Positions 36,301 through 47,600 of a stretch of DNA of 64,000 nt are shown piece by piece (positions within the stretch are counted from its first letter, which is position 1; each line of letters starts with the position of its first letter). Below the pieces are notes generated by a model. That model ran no database searches. It was not told the origin of the DNA and saw only the letters and a program-made list of their open reading frames with translations. The DNA lies in the NCBI RefSeq assembly GCF_026914265.1, contig NC_069126.1:36459725-36523724 (forward strand). Direction: 5' to 3'. The stretch comes from Mya arenaria. Its lineage: Eukaryota; Mollusca; Bivalvia; Myida; Myidae. Made by a program: the position numbers and the translations under genes.

Positions 36301-36397
36301 TATTTCTGACTTGGTAGATGTATATCAAAATCTGGTGTTGAGAAGAAAAGGCGATGCTAACAGAACCCAGGACCAGGATTACATCGCTTGTGATTAA
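33311..36397 (+). CDS. Ig-like single-pass membrane receptor, complete, 199 aa
   Basis: Four exons, all phase-1 junctions: 33311-33341, 33612-33965, 34356-34490, 36318-36397. Residues 1-16 form a short signal peptide. Residues 35-128 resemble a V-type Ig fold: the strand-C tryptophan (VVWKY, W64), then YENGSLYLMLINAS and YNGTYFW, the usual GTYxC region. Both canonical Ig cysteines are absent; the whole ectodomain has none. N-glycosylation sequons occur at N59, N89, N98 and N104. A membrane helix spans about 144-169, followed by a KK stop. The 26-residue tail has YQNL (Y176), a YxxL motif as used by hemITAM/ITIM-type receptors, and a second tyrosine (Y195) in DYIAC. The last intron carries a 1.4-kb minisatellite. 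A cell-surface recognition or adhesion role is inferred; the ligand is unknown. Confidence 0.83.
34085..34160 (+). mobile_element. tRNA-derived SINE head in an intron
   Basis: gatagggtatccg (A-box-like) and gcgggttcgatccctc (strong B box) are spaced like a tRNA, but the fold is incomplete and there is no clear acceptor stem. It lies in the second intron of the Ig-like gene. Sequence to about 34230 may be the SINE body. Confidence 0.6.
34540..35960. repeat. 48-bp minisatellite, about 30 units, in last Ig intron
   Basis: The unit reads catgtaggggttcggtaa, agacacgtgtccgcctcg, caccaaaatggt. The central 35 kb-side units are nearly identical, while both edges are diverged and slightly shorter or longer. 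Nearly every unit contains cacgtg inside the larger palindrome acacgtgt, so more than 20 E-box motifs are present. The 298-residue minus-strand frame with a 16-residue repeat exists only because 48 is a multiple of three. Confidence 0.97.
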
Positions 36398-36504
36398 ATA
36401 TCAGATAAAAGCCGTCGTCTCGAGCTGACCAGTACGTACTCTTTGCACCTATACCTTCTACAGTAGCACCGCAAGGCCTCCCGAAACTTCCACATATAGC
36501 GCTC

Positions 36505-36740
36505 AGTGCTCCCGGAACACCTCGGCCAGTATCAAACAGAAATGAGCTTGCCGTAGATGGCCGAGTTATTACGATTGACAGTGCGCCCGGAACACCTCGG
36601 CCAGTATCAAACAGAAATGAGCTTGCCGGAGATGGCCGAGTTATTACGATTGTCAGTGCGCCCGGAACACCTCGGCCAGTATCAAACAGAAATGAGCTTG
36701 CCGGAAATGGCCGAGTTATTACGATTGTCAGTGCGCTTTA
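36505..36740. repeat. 75-bp tandem array, about three units
   Basis: Units share cccggaacacctcggccag, tatcaaacagaaatgagc, ttgccggagatggccgag, ttattacgattgtcagtgcg, and are almost identical. A decayed echo (gagagatgaccgaagtgtta) lies near 36908. It follows the last exon of the Ig-like gene by about 100 bp and so probably falls in its 3' UTR or just beyond. Confidence 0.92.
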
Positions 36741-38810
36741 AATACCACATCACGTTGACAAAGTTATTCGTATTAAAGCACGTATTGAAACTCTTAAATG
36801 TATATATAAATAATACTTATATTTTCGTACTTTATCTATGCAGGTTGTTTTTGACAACAGTCAATTTGAGGCATAAGAGTAAATCGGAACTCACTCTTTT
36901 CGGAGCTTACGAGAGATGACCGAAGTGTTACGATTTCACGAGGGCGTCTAGATACATTAACACATTTTAAGGAAAGGAGGCACCAGCGACTACAAAATGC
37001 TACAATCAGTTAATACACAGAGGATTCCATTGCAAAACTGCTAGCTGTTATAAACACAATAAGCCGAACAGTGATGTTCATAGATATTCAGTCGTCCTGT
37101 GCCAGAAAAGAAACTGCATTTTTGTTCATGACATATACAATATCAACACATAACATTCACTGTAATCATGAAACCACATTTTTTCTCTCGTTATATCAGA
37201 TTGGTTTGTATTAAATAAAGGAAAAAAAGTATTTTGGTTAATAGTGCTTGATACAATTAAGAATTAAAATTAATAGACAATTTAAGTAAAGACAGTGACT
37301 ATAGAAGATGTTAGCTATGTCGAAGTCGTTTGAGCGTAGGAAATACTTCGAGAAAATGAACATTCGATATAACCGAAAAACAAATCACGTTTAATTCATC
37401 CCAAAAAATCGGAAAAAAGGTTCGACATACCAGAACATCGAGATAACAGAGTTCGACATCGCGAGTTTCGAATGTACAATTGCGGGTAACAGAGAATATT
37501 TAAACCAAATCACGATCATCGAATATTAAAGGAAAACATGAACCCATTTCTTACTCGAAGGAAAGAAACGTATCGAGCTGGATTCCTCATATTCCTACAA
37601 ACCCTTAACTAAGCTGTATAATTATACAATGCTAATACCCTCAATTAATTAACCTACCTGTTGTAATATCAAACGCGGCCTTATCACTTTGGAACCGTAA
37701 CTTCTTCAATAATTGAGACCGCGGTCGCGGCGCCTGCGGCTACGGCTCCGACGGGCCTGATTCAGTGCACTTAATTCATTATCACTACGGTCATTTTGGT
37801 TTGTCAATACCAGTAAAATCGTAACTTGTCTAAAACATGTAAAACAATGCTCTGAAAGAAACATAAATCAATTTGACCAAACCAAATTAAATCCCTTGAG
37901 AACAGTGTTTAGCCTCTTTAAGCGTATTTGGTATTTGCAACGTGTTTATATTATCTGACTACATTTAAATATGCATCTGAATCTTATTCTGAATATTATT
38001 GCCGCTATAAAGGGACCCACTCAAAGATTTTGCAACGTTTTTTTAATGGTTGCAATTTAGTTTTTCTACATCCTTTTATAAACAAACCGCACATTTTGTA
38101 AATACAAGCTCCAAATAAATTAATTTTCAGTGGCATATATTTCAATATTTGTTATCTATAGAACTCTTGTTTGAACTTGTGGTCGCGTGTTATCATTGTT
38201 GCAGTAATATTATTAAAAATAAAATTTACACGATTTTATGTCTGACCCAATAAAACGTGAACAACCCCCAACGATGGTCGCAAAGTACATTGTAAGTTAG
38301 TAAGTACAAAGTACATGCAATTTGCCTTTCATAATTATGAAAATAAATATATATGTGTCCATTGTCCTGGGACCGTTTTCAGTGAAGTCTTTTAGTGAAA
38401 CCGTTCAATTAGAGAATGTTTTTCGAATTTTTAACAAAGGCTATTTTAAATATGTTCTATTATTCATAACAAATATTCATATGAATTTAATTTTTGGATA
38501 TTTTTTCTTGCTTATTTTCATATCTTAAGTGTATAATCAGTTTAGTTTCCTTAAAATTCAACTTAAAAAAAGGATGTTGAACAATTTCACGAACAAGCTT
38601 TACGGACTTCGTTCCCTGATAATTGTTCTATCAATTGTTGAGAAATGCGACTTCAGAACAGAACAGTATGACCACACCATCTAGCGATCTTGCCTGCCTG
38701 TATAGCACAGTTACCGGTCTGACAACCACCTAGTTTCCGTTAATGTATAACCACATAGTTCCTAATATTGTATAAACACAGATCGAGTTCCGGGTGTTGT
38801 AGTTAGACAT
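36741..38810. other. Intergenic DNA, nothing recognised
   Basis: A+T-rich apart from a small G+C-rich patch at 37715-37760 (gaccgcggtcgcggcgcc) that holds no gene. No exon or RNA gene seen. Confidence 0.45.
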
Positions 38811-39819
38811 CCTTAACATAAAGTACGGACCTTAACCGAAAGTACGGACCTTAACATAAAGTACGGATCTTAACATAAAGTACGGACCTTAACATAAAGT
38901 ACGGACCTTAACATAAAGTACGGACCTTAACATAAAGTACGGACCTTAACATAAAGTACGGACCTTAACCGAAAGTACGGACCTTAACCGAAAGTACGGA
39001 CCTTAACATAAAGTACGGACCTTAACATAAAGTACGGACCTTAACATAAAGTACGGACCTTAACATAAAGTACGGACCTTAACATAAAGTACGGACCTTA
39101 ACATAAAGTACGGACCTTAACCGAAAGTACGGACCTTAACATAAAGTACGGACCTTAACCGAAAGTACGGACCTTAACATAAAGTACGGACCTTAACCGA
39201 AAGTACGGACCTTAACATAAAGTACGGACCTTAACCGAAAGTACGGACCTTAACATAAAGTACGGACCTTAACATAAAGTACGGACCTTAACATAAAGTA
39301 CGGACCTTAACATAAAGTACGGACCTTAACATAAAGTACGGACCTTAACATAAAGTACGGACCTTAACATAAAGTACGGACCTTAACATAAAGTACGGAC
39401 CTTAACATAAAGTACGGACCTTAACCGAAAGTACGGACCTTAACATAAAGTACGGACCTTAACATAAAGTACGGACCTTAACATAAAGTACGGACCTTAA
39501 CATAAAGTACGGACCTTAACCGAAAGTACGGACCTTAACATAAAGTACGGACCTTAACATAAAGTACGGACCTTAACCGAAAGTACGGACCTTAACATAA
39601 AGTACGGACCTTAACATAAAGTACGGACCTTAACATAAAGTACGGACCTTAACATAAAGTACGGACCTTAACATAAAGTACGGACCTTAACATAAAGTAC
39701 GGACCTTAACATAAAGTACGGACCTTAACATAAAGTACGGACCTTAACCGAAAGTACGGACCTTAACATAAAGTACGGACCTTAACATAAAGTACGGACC
39801 TTAACCGAAAGTACGGACA
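38811..39819. repeat. 19-bp minisatellite, about 53 units, two variants
   Basis: The unit is cataaagtacggaccttaa or ccgaaagtacggaccttaa. Outside the three variable bases the units are virtually identical over 1 kb and period 19 is kept throughout. I count about 12 of the ccg type scattered among some 41 of the ata type. The perfect uniformity points to ongoing homogenisation. Confidence 0.98.
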
Positions 39820-40046
39820 CAATGTTTATCTTCCGCAAAGGCGAGGTTAGGGAGTGTCTACTTACTTCTTGTAATGTCGATAAGACATTTTAATGTATAG
39901 ATTAGCAAAGTTACAATAAATAGTATCATTTTGAGATGGTGAACATTTATATACTTAATAAGAATGCATATTTTACCGAGAGAACAACAGTAATTATTTC
40001 GCTCGTCGATACGCCTATCGTGTATATAGCTTTTTGTATTCACTCG

Positions 40047-40048
<2 letters not shown>

Positions 40049-40138
<90 letters not shown>
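40049..40138. repeat. (TA)n microsatellite
   Basis: An uninterrupted TA dinucleotide tract of about 90 bp. Frames of alternating Tyr-Ile across it are artefacts. Confidence 0.98.
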
Positions 40139-40140
<2 letters not shown>

Positions 40141-40618
40141 GCGATCTTACAATGAAACAAACAATTATACTCAATTTATACTATGTTTTACGGTGGTTAG
40201 TAGAGACTTATCAGTGAAATAAAAACTATATTTCACTGTTCCACCGGTGAAAATATCAGACCTCCTTTCCGAAATGACGAAATACACGATGATGCTTTTC
40301 TGAAAAAAAACTACAACTAACTGTCATTTTGTATTGTTGTGGGTCACAGCGTATACACTTGCACCGCAAATTCCCCAAAGTCAAGCACTGAGCAATGAAA
40401 ATACAGATGTGAAATGAGTGTAGACGCAACAGTTTGATAATAAAATGCAACAATAAAAGGTTAACTATGCCAGAGCTACCCTAAAACCTACAGAGCGATA
40501 GCAATTGGATCATTAATATTCAAAGCCACGAAGTTAAAAGCGCAGTGGGCTGCAATCAGCCCTATCGAACGAATAAGTTCTCTTGGCCTATTGCATTTCA
40601 CACTGGATATCGACCCGG

Positions 40619-40950
40619 TTAGTGTGCTTGTAACAACCGCTGAATCTCGCGTACTCTGGGAAATATATTTATCGGATTAAGCTCAATGTGTGGACTATAA
40701 ACTAAACAATAGGAAAAATGGCTTTGCAAATCGTAAGTATCTTTTAATTTGTGTCACAGTATTAAAATTGTTAGTAGATAAATTAGTGTGCTAGTAATAA
40801 TAGCTGAGTCTTGCGTGCTCTGGGAAATATATTTCTCGGATTAAGGTCACTATGTGTGACCTATAGAGGAAACAAAAGGAAATATGACTTTGCAAATCGT
40901 AAGTATCTTTCAAAATTTAATTCGCGTTACAGTAGTACATTTGTAGATAT
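40619..40950 (+). promoter_or_regulatory. Tandemly duplicated promoter and first exon
   Basis: Two diverged direct copies, about 40619-40782 and 40783-40950, offset by about 165 bp. Each contains, in order, ttagtgtgct, gctctgggaaatatattt (tactctggg in copy 1), cggattaag, a start codon, tttgcaaatcgtaagtatct, and a downstream A/T-rich piece ending gtagata. Both copies keep the ATG, five codons and a perfect 5' splice site, so the aminotransferase gene has two alternative promoters/first exons encoding MALQI and MTLQI. Divergence by many substitutions with conserved coding and splice parts suggests both may have been kept by selection. Confidence 0.8.
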
Positions 40951-41626
40951 AAATGCATGTACACATGTATGTAAGTATGTCCTTTGAAGGTTATTTCCCC
41001 AATTTCCTCAACAATCCTAAGTCTAGGATCAAACTTTCTGTATTTGAAATGTTCCCCTTTTAACTTCAAGATTTTTAAAATCGGGCAGAATGATTTAAGA
41101 TACTTAAAGTGTTAGGCTTAAGATATCTTAATAAAATGGGGCAAGGCGAGTCGTTAAAGTTACGTATTACACACAGGGGACAGTGGCATTGCCTACTTAA
41201 TTCGAGATATTCCATGTCTATTTTGTAGCTCAGGTTACAGTACTCTGGTTTTGTCAATGTGGAAGTGGTTGATCCACGACAGAGTTGAATCGGATACCAG
41301 ATATTGTACTTCCTAGTTAACAGCCAGAGCTTCAATTACAGGGTTTTAAAAATACTGTTCTCTCTTTACCATAATTGGGTTCTAAATCATTCTCGTGGAA
41401 AGACTAGATTTTAAAGGCACACTAACTGACTAGGTAAATCCACAAATTTGCTGAATCATGGGTGTCACAGTAAAATAAATATGAAGAGCTTGCGGAATAC
41501 AACAAGTTGATATTATAATGTCTCCATTCATCATTCTTTAAGTCTGTAGCTACATTCACCGTAAAACAGGTCGATATTGCCAGTTTCTTGTGCCAACGAC
41601 CCACAACCACCACCACCACCAACACC

Positions 41627-41658
<32 letters not shown>

Positions 41659-44600
41659 CGACGACAAAGTTGACAACCATACATAGCTATATTCATGCTC
41701 GAGCCAGAATGTTCTTGATCTGCGTTGCCCATGTTAAGTCTGCCTGATACATCGAGCACTTTGGCGAATGTACCTGTTCTCGTTTGACGTTACTAATTCA
41801 GCCAATGAAATGCGTTTATATGTTTCGCCAGCCAATACAATTCCTGGCTTTAAGTATAATATGATGCGCCATATTACTTCTTAATTATGCATACCCAAAA
41901 TGCCACATCCCGTTAAATTAACATTTTTTACCAGGACATTGGCCGGAAGTCGCTAGTTCGCGACACCCTGGAGAACTACTCGGCCGCCTCAAACCTAATG
42001 CACAACGAGCGCGTCCGGGAGCTTATGGCCGCCGGAGACACCATCTACCACTTCGGCTTCGGTCAGGCACCATTTCCGCTCATGGACAAGGCCGCCGACC
42101 GTCTTCGGAAGTTTGCAGACCGGAGCGCGTATCTACCAGTTGCTGGTGAGTGTCTCTGTGAGAGTCTACAGGCGATTCCGATTGCGCCCCTTTATATTTT
42201 AATAGCACATGTTCATCAAACATGGCATGTAATGCGATTTTTTATATCCTTCAAAACTGCTATACTCTAATTGAGAAGTAAGTTTATGTCTGTATTTTTC
42301 AGGTATCAAAGAACTAAGGGATGCGATCTGTGACTTCCATAAACTCCATGACGACATAGATCGAAGTGCTGATGACGTCATCGTGGGGCCTGGTAGCAAG
42401 GAGCTCATTTTTCTGCTTATGAACATATTTCATGGAGGTGAGTTATTGACGTCATATAGAGTGAATGCAATTCTCTATAACATTTGTCTGAGTTATGTTG
42501 ATGATCAGCAACAGCTTAGGAAGACGTTGATGATGTAGTTAAGTTTATTATGCAATAATGATGATGATTCTTACAGACGTGCTGGTCATTTCCCCGTCGT
42601 GGACCTCGTATAAACCCCAGGTGCAGCTGTCCGGTCATAAACCGCACGTGATCACCGCGTGCCAAGCAGACGACTGGAAAATCACACCGCAATTAGTCAA
42701 AAATGTAAGTAGAGACGTCCACGCATGTATGACGTCATTATCTTACCAATTATATATTCATGACGCCACATCATGACGAGAGTTTTGAAAGGATATCCAG
42801 GGTAAGAAAAGTCAGTTTCTGCAGCATATCCTTGTTTTCATAGTATTCTCTTTTATATGACCTTTTTTACTGAGATGTCTCCTAAATCAGTGAAAATATA
42901 ATACGAACGCTATATATCAAACAATGTTTTTTATGTACGTATATTCCAGTTTCTTCAAACAAGAGATCTTTCTCCGGTGAAACTGTTGATCTTTAATAAC
43001 CCAGACAACCCAAGTAAGCATGTATAAATTACGTATTTTCTTTAGTGTCATAATAATTCAGCCTAAAATTTGCTCGATTAACAAAATCCAAGCTGCAATT
43101 TATAACGCTATGGTGTAATGTCGTACCATATTTGGGCTTCGCCTCGGACAAAATTGGTGATCGTCCTAGCGAAACGGCTTCTTACTCTGAAAAAGGACTC
43201 TTTTGAAGAAAAACTAGTACCGTATCTATTAGACGGTACACATTACGCACATTATACATTAACAGTAATAATAACTCGGGTAGAGGGTGCTGTAATAATA
43301 ACTCGGGTAGAGGGTGCTATAATAATAACTCGGGTAGAGGGTGCTGTAATAATAACTCGGGTAGAGGGTGCTATAATAATAACTCGGGTAGAGGGTGCTG
43401 TAATAATAACTCGGGTAGAGGGTGCTGTAATAATTACTCGGGTAGAGGGTGCTATAATAATTACTCGGGTAGAGGGTGCTATAATAAAAACTCGGGTAGA
43501 GGGTGCTATAATAATTACTCGGGTAGAGGGTGCTATAATAATTACTCGGGTAGAGGGTGCTATAATAATTACTCGGGTAGAGGGTGCTATAATAATAACT
43601 CGGGTAGAGGGTGCTATAATAATTACTCGGGTAGAGGGTGCTATAATAATAACTCGGGTAGAGGGTGCTTTAATAATTACTCGGGTAGAGGGTGCTATAA
43701 TAATTACTCGGGTAGAGGGTGCTTTAATAATTACTCGGGTAGAGGGTGCTATAATAATTACTCGGGTAGAGGGTGCTATAATAATTACTCGGGTAGAGGG
43801 TGCTATAATAATAACTCGGGTAGAGAGTGCTTTAATAATTACTCGGGTAGAGGGTGCTATAATAATAACTCGGGTAGAGGGTGCTTTAATAATTACTCGG
43901 GTAGAGGGTGCTATAATAATTACTCGGGTAGAGGGTGCTATAATAATTACTCGGGTAGAGGGTGCTATAATAATAACTCGGGTAAAGGGTGCTGTAATAA
44001 TAACTCGGGTAGAGGGTGCTGTAATAATAACTCGGGTAGAGGGTGCTATAATAATAACTCGGGTAGAGGGTGCTATAATAATTACTCGGGTAGAGGGTGC
44101 TATAATAATAACTCGGGTAGAGTGTGCTATAAAAATTACTCGGGTAGAGGGTGCTATAATATTTACTCGGGTAGAGGGTGCTATAATAATTACTCGGGTA
44201 GAGGGTGCTATAATAATTACTCGGGTAGAGGGTGCTATAATAATTACTCGGGTAGAGGGTGCTATAATAATTACTCGGGTAGAGGGTGCTATAAAAATTA
44301 CTCGGGTAGAGGGTGCTATAATAATTACTCGGGTAGAGGGTGCTATAATAATTACTCGGGTAGAGGGTGCTATAATAATAACTCGGGTAGAGGGTGCTAT
44401 AATAATTACTCGGGTAGAGGGTGCTGTAATAATAACTCGGGTATAGGGTGCTATAATAATTACTCGGGTAGAGGGTGCTATAATAATAACTCGGGTAGAG
44501 GGTGCTATCATAATTACTCGGGTAGAGTGTGCTGTAATAATTACTCGGGTAGAGGGTGCTATAATATTTACTCGGGTAGAGGGTGCTATAATAATTACTC

Positions 44601-47600
44601 GGGTAGAGGGTGCTATAATAATTACTCGGGTAGAGGGTGCTTTAATAATTACTCGGGTAGAGGGTGCTATAAAAATTACTCGGGTAGAGGGTGCTATAAT
44701 AATTACTCGGGTAGAGGGTGCTATAATAATTACTCGGGTAGAGGGTGCTATAATAATAACTCGGGTAGAGGGTGCTATAATAATAACTCGGGTAGAGGGT
44801 GCTATAATAATAACTCGGGTAGAGGGTGCTATAATAATTACTCGGGTAGAGGGTGCTATAATAATAACTCGGGTAGAGGGTGCTATAATAATTACTCGGG
44901 TAGAGGGTGCTATAATAATTACTCGGGTAGAGGGTGCTATAATAATTACTCGGGTAGAGGGTGCTATAATAATTACTCGGGTAGAGGGTGCTATAAAAAT
45001 TACTCGGGTAGAGGGTGCTATAATAATAACTCAGGTAGAGGGTGCTGTAATAATAACTCGGGTAGAGGTGCTATAATAATTACTCGGGTAGAGGGTGCTA
45101 TAATAATTACTCGGGTAGAGGGTGCTATAATAATTACTCGGGTAGAGGGTGCTATAATAAAAACTCGGGTAGAGGGTGCTATAATAATTACTCGGGTAGA
45201 GGGTGCTATAATAATAACTCGGGTAGAGGGTGCTATAATAATAACTCGGGTAGAGGGTGCTATAATAATAACTCGGGTAGAGGGTGCTATAATAATAACT
45301 CGGGTAGAGGGTGCTATAATAATAACTCGGGTAGAGGGTGCTATAATAATTACTCGGGTAGAGGGTGCTATAATAATAACTCGGGTAGAGGGTGCTATAA
45401 AAATTACTCGGGTAGAGGGTGCTATAATAATTACTCGGGTAGAGGGTGCTATAATAATAACTCGGGTAGAGGGTGCTATAAAAATTACTCGGGTAGAGGG
45501 TGCTATAATAATTACTCGGGTAGAGGGTGCTATAATAATAACTCGGGTAGAGGGTGCTGTAATAATAACTCGGGTAGAGGTGCTATAATAATTACTCGGG
45601 TAGAGGGTGCTATAATAATTACTCGGGTAGAGGGTGCTATAATAATTACTCGGGTAGAGGGTGCTATAATAATAACTCGGGTAGAGGGTGCTGTAATAAT
45701 AACTCGGGTAGAGGGTGCTATAATAATTACTCGGGTAGAGGGTGCTATAATAATTACTCGGGTAGAGGTGCTATAATAATTACTCGGGTAGAGGGTGCTA
45801 TAATAATTACTCGGGTAGAGGGTGCTATAATAATTACTCGGGTAGAGGGTGCTATAATAATTACTCGGGTAGAGGGTGCTATAATAATTACTCGGGTAGA
45901 GGGTGCTATAATAATTACTCGGGTAGAGGGTGCTATAATAATTACTCGGGTAGAGGGTGCTATAATAATTACTCGGGTAGAGGGTGCTATAAAAATTACT
46001 CGGGTAGAGGGTGCTATAATAATTACTCGGGTAGAGGGTGCTATAATAATTACTCGGGTAGAGGGTGCTATAATAATAACTCGGGTAGAGGGTGCTATAA
46101 TAATTACTCGGGTAGAGGGTGCTGTAATAATAACTCGGGTATAGGGTGCTATAATAATTACTCGGGTAGAGGGTGCTATAATAAAAACTCGGGTAGAGGG
46201 TGCTATCATAATTACTCGGGTAGAGTGTGCTGTAATAATTACTCGGGTAGAGGGTGCTATAATATTTACTCGGGTAGAGGGTGCTATAATAATTACTCGG
46301 GTAGAGGGTGCTATAATAATTACTCGGGTAGAGGGTGCTATAATAATTACTCGGGTAGAGGGTGCTATAAAAATTACTCTGGTAGAGGGTGCTTTAATAA
46401 TTACTCGGGTAGAGGGTGCTATAATAATTACTCGGGTAGAGGGTGCTATAATAATAACTCGGGTAGAGGGTGCTATAATAATTACTCGGGTAGAGGGTGC
46501 TATAATAATAACTCGGGTAGAGGGTGCTATAATAATTACTCGGGTAGAGGGTGCTATAATAATAACTCGGGTAGTGGGTGCTATAATAATTACTCGGGTA
46601 GAGGGTGCTATAATAATTACTCGGGTAGAGGGTGCTATAATAATTACTCGGGTAGAGGGTGCTATAATAATTACTCGGGTAGAGGGTGCTATAATAATTA
46701 CTCGGGTAGAGGGTGCTATAATAATTACTCAGGTAGAGGGTGCTGTAATAATAACTCGGGTAGAGGTGCTATAATAATTACTCGGGTAGAGGGTGCTATA
46801 ATAATTACTCGGGTAGAGGGTGCTATAATAATTACTCGGGTAGAGGGTGCTATAATAATAACTCGGGTAGAGGGTGCTATAATAATTACTCGGGTAGAGG
46901 GTGCTATAATAATAACTCGGGTAGAGGGTGCTATAATAATAACTCGGGTAGAGGGTGCTATAATAATAACTCGGGTAGAGGGTGCTATAATAATAACTCG
47001 GGTAGAGGGTGCTATAATAATAACTCGGGTAGAGGGTGCTATAATAATAACTCGGGTAGAGGGTGCTATAATAATAACTCGGGTAGAGGGTGCTATAAAA
47101 ATTACTCGGGTAGAGGGTGCTATAATAAAAACTCGGGTAGAGGGTGCTATAATAATAACTCGGGTAGAGGGTGCTATAAAAATTACTCGGGTAGAGGGTG
47201 CTATAATAATTACTCGGGTAGAGGGTGCTATAATAATAACTCGGGTAGAGGGTGCTGTAATAATAACTCGGGTAGAGGGTGCTATAATAATTACTCGGGT
47301 AGAGGGTGCTATAATAATTACTCGGGTAGAGGGTGCTATAATAATTACTCGGGTAGAGGGTGCTATAATAATAACTCGGGTAGAGGGTGCTGTAATAATA
47401 ACTCGGGTAGAGGGTGCTATAATAATTACTCGGGTAGAGGGTGCTATAATAATTACTCGGGTAGAGGGTGCTATAATAATTACTCGGGTAGAGGGTGCTA
47501 TAATAATTACTCGGGTAGAGGGTGCTTTAATAATTACTCGGGTAGAGGGTGCTATAATAATTACTCGGGTAGAGGGTGCTGTAATAATAACTCGGGTAGA

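Noticed and set aside
38811-39819. CRISPR-like array
   Set aside because: Units are contiguous 19-mers without unique spacers, in a eukaryotic intron-bearing genome.
41556-41759. Cysteine/tryptophan-run peptide on the minus strand
   Set aside because: Translation of a CAC/CAA trinucleotide microsatellite.
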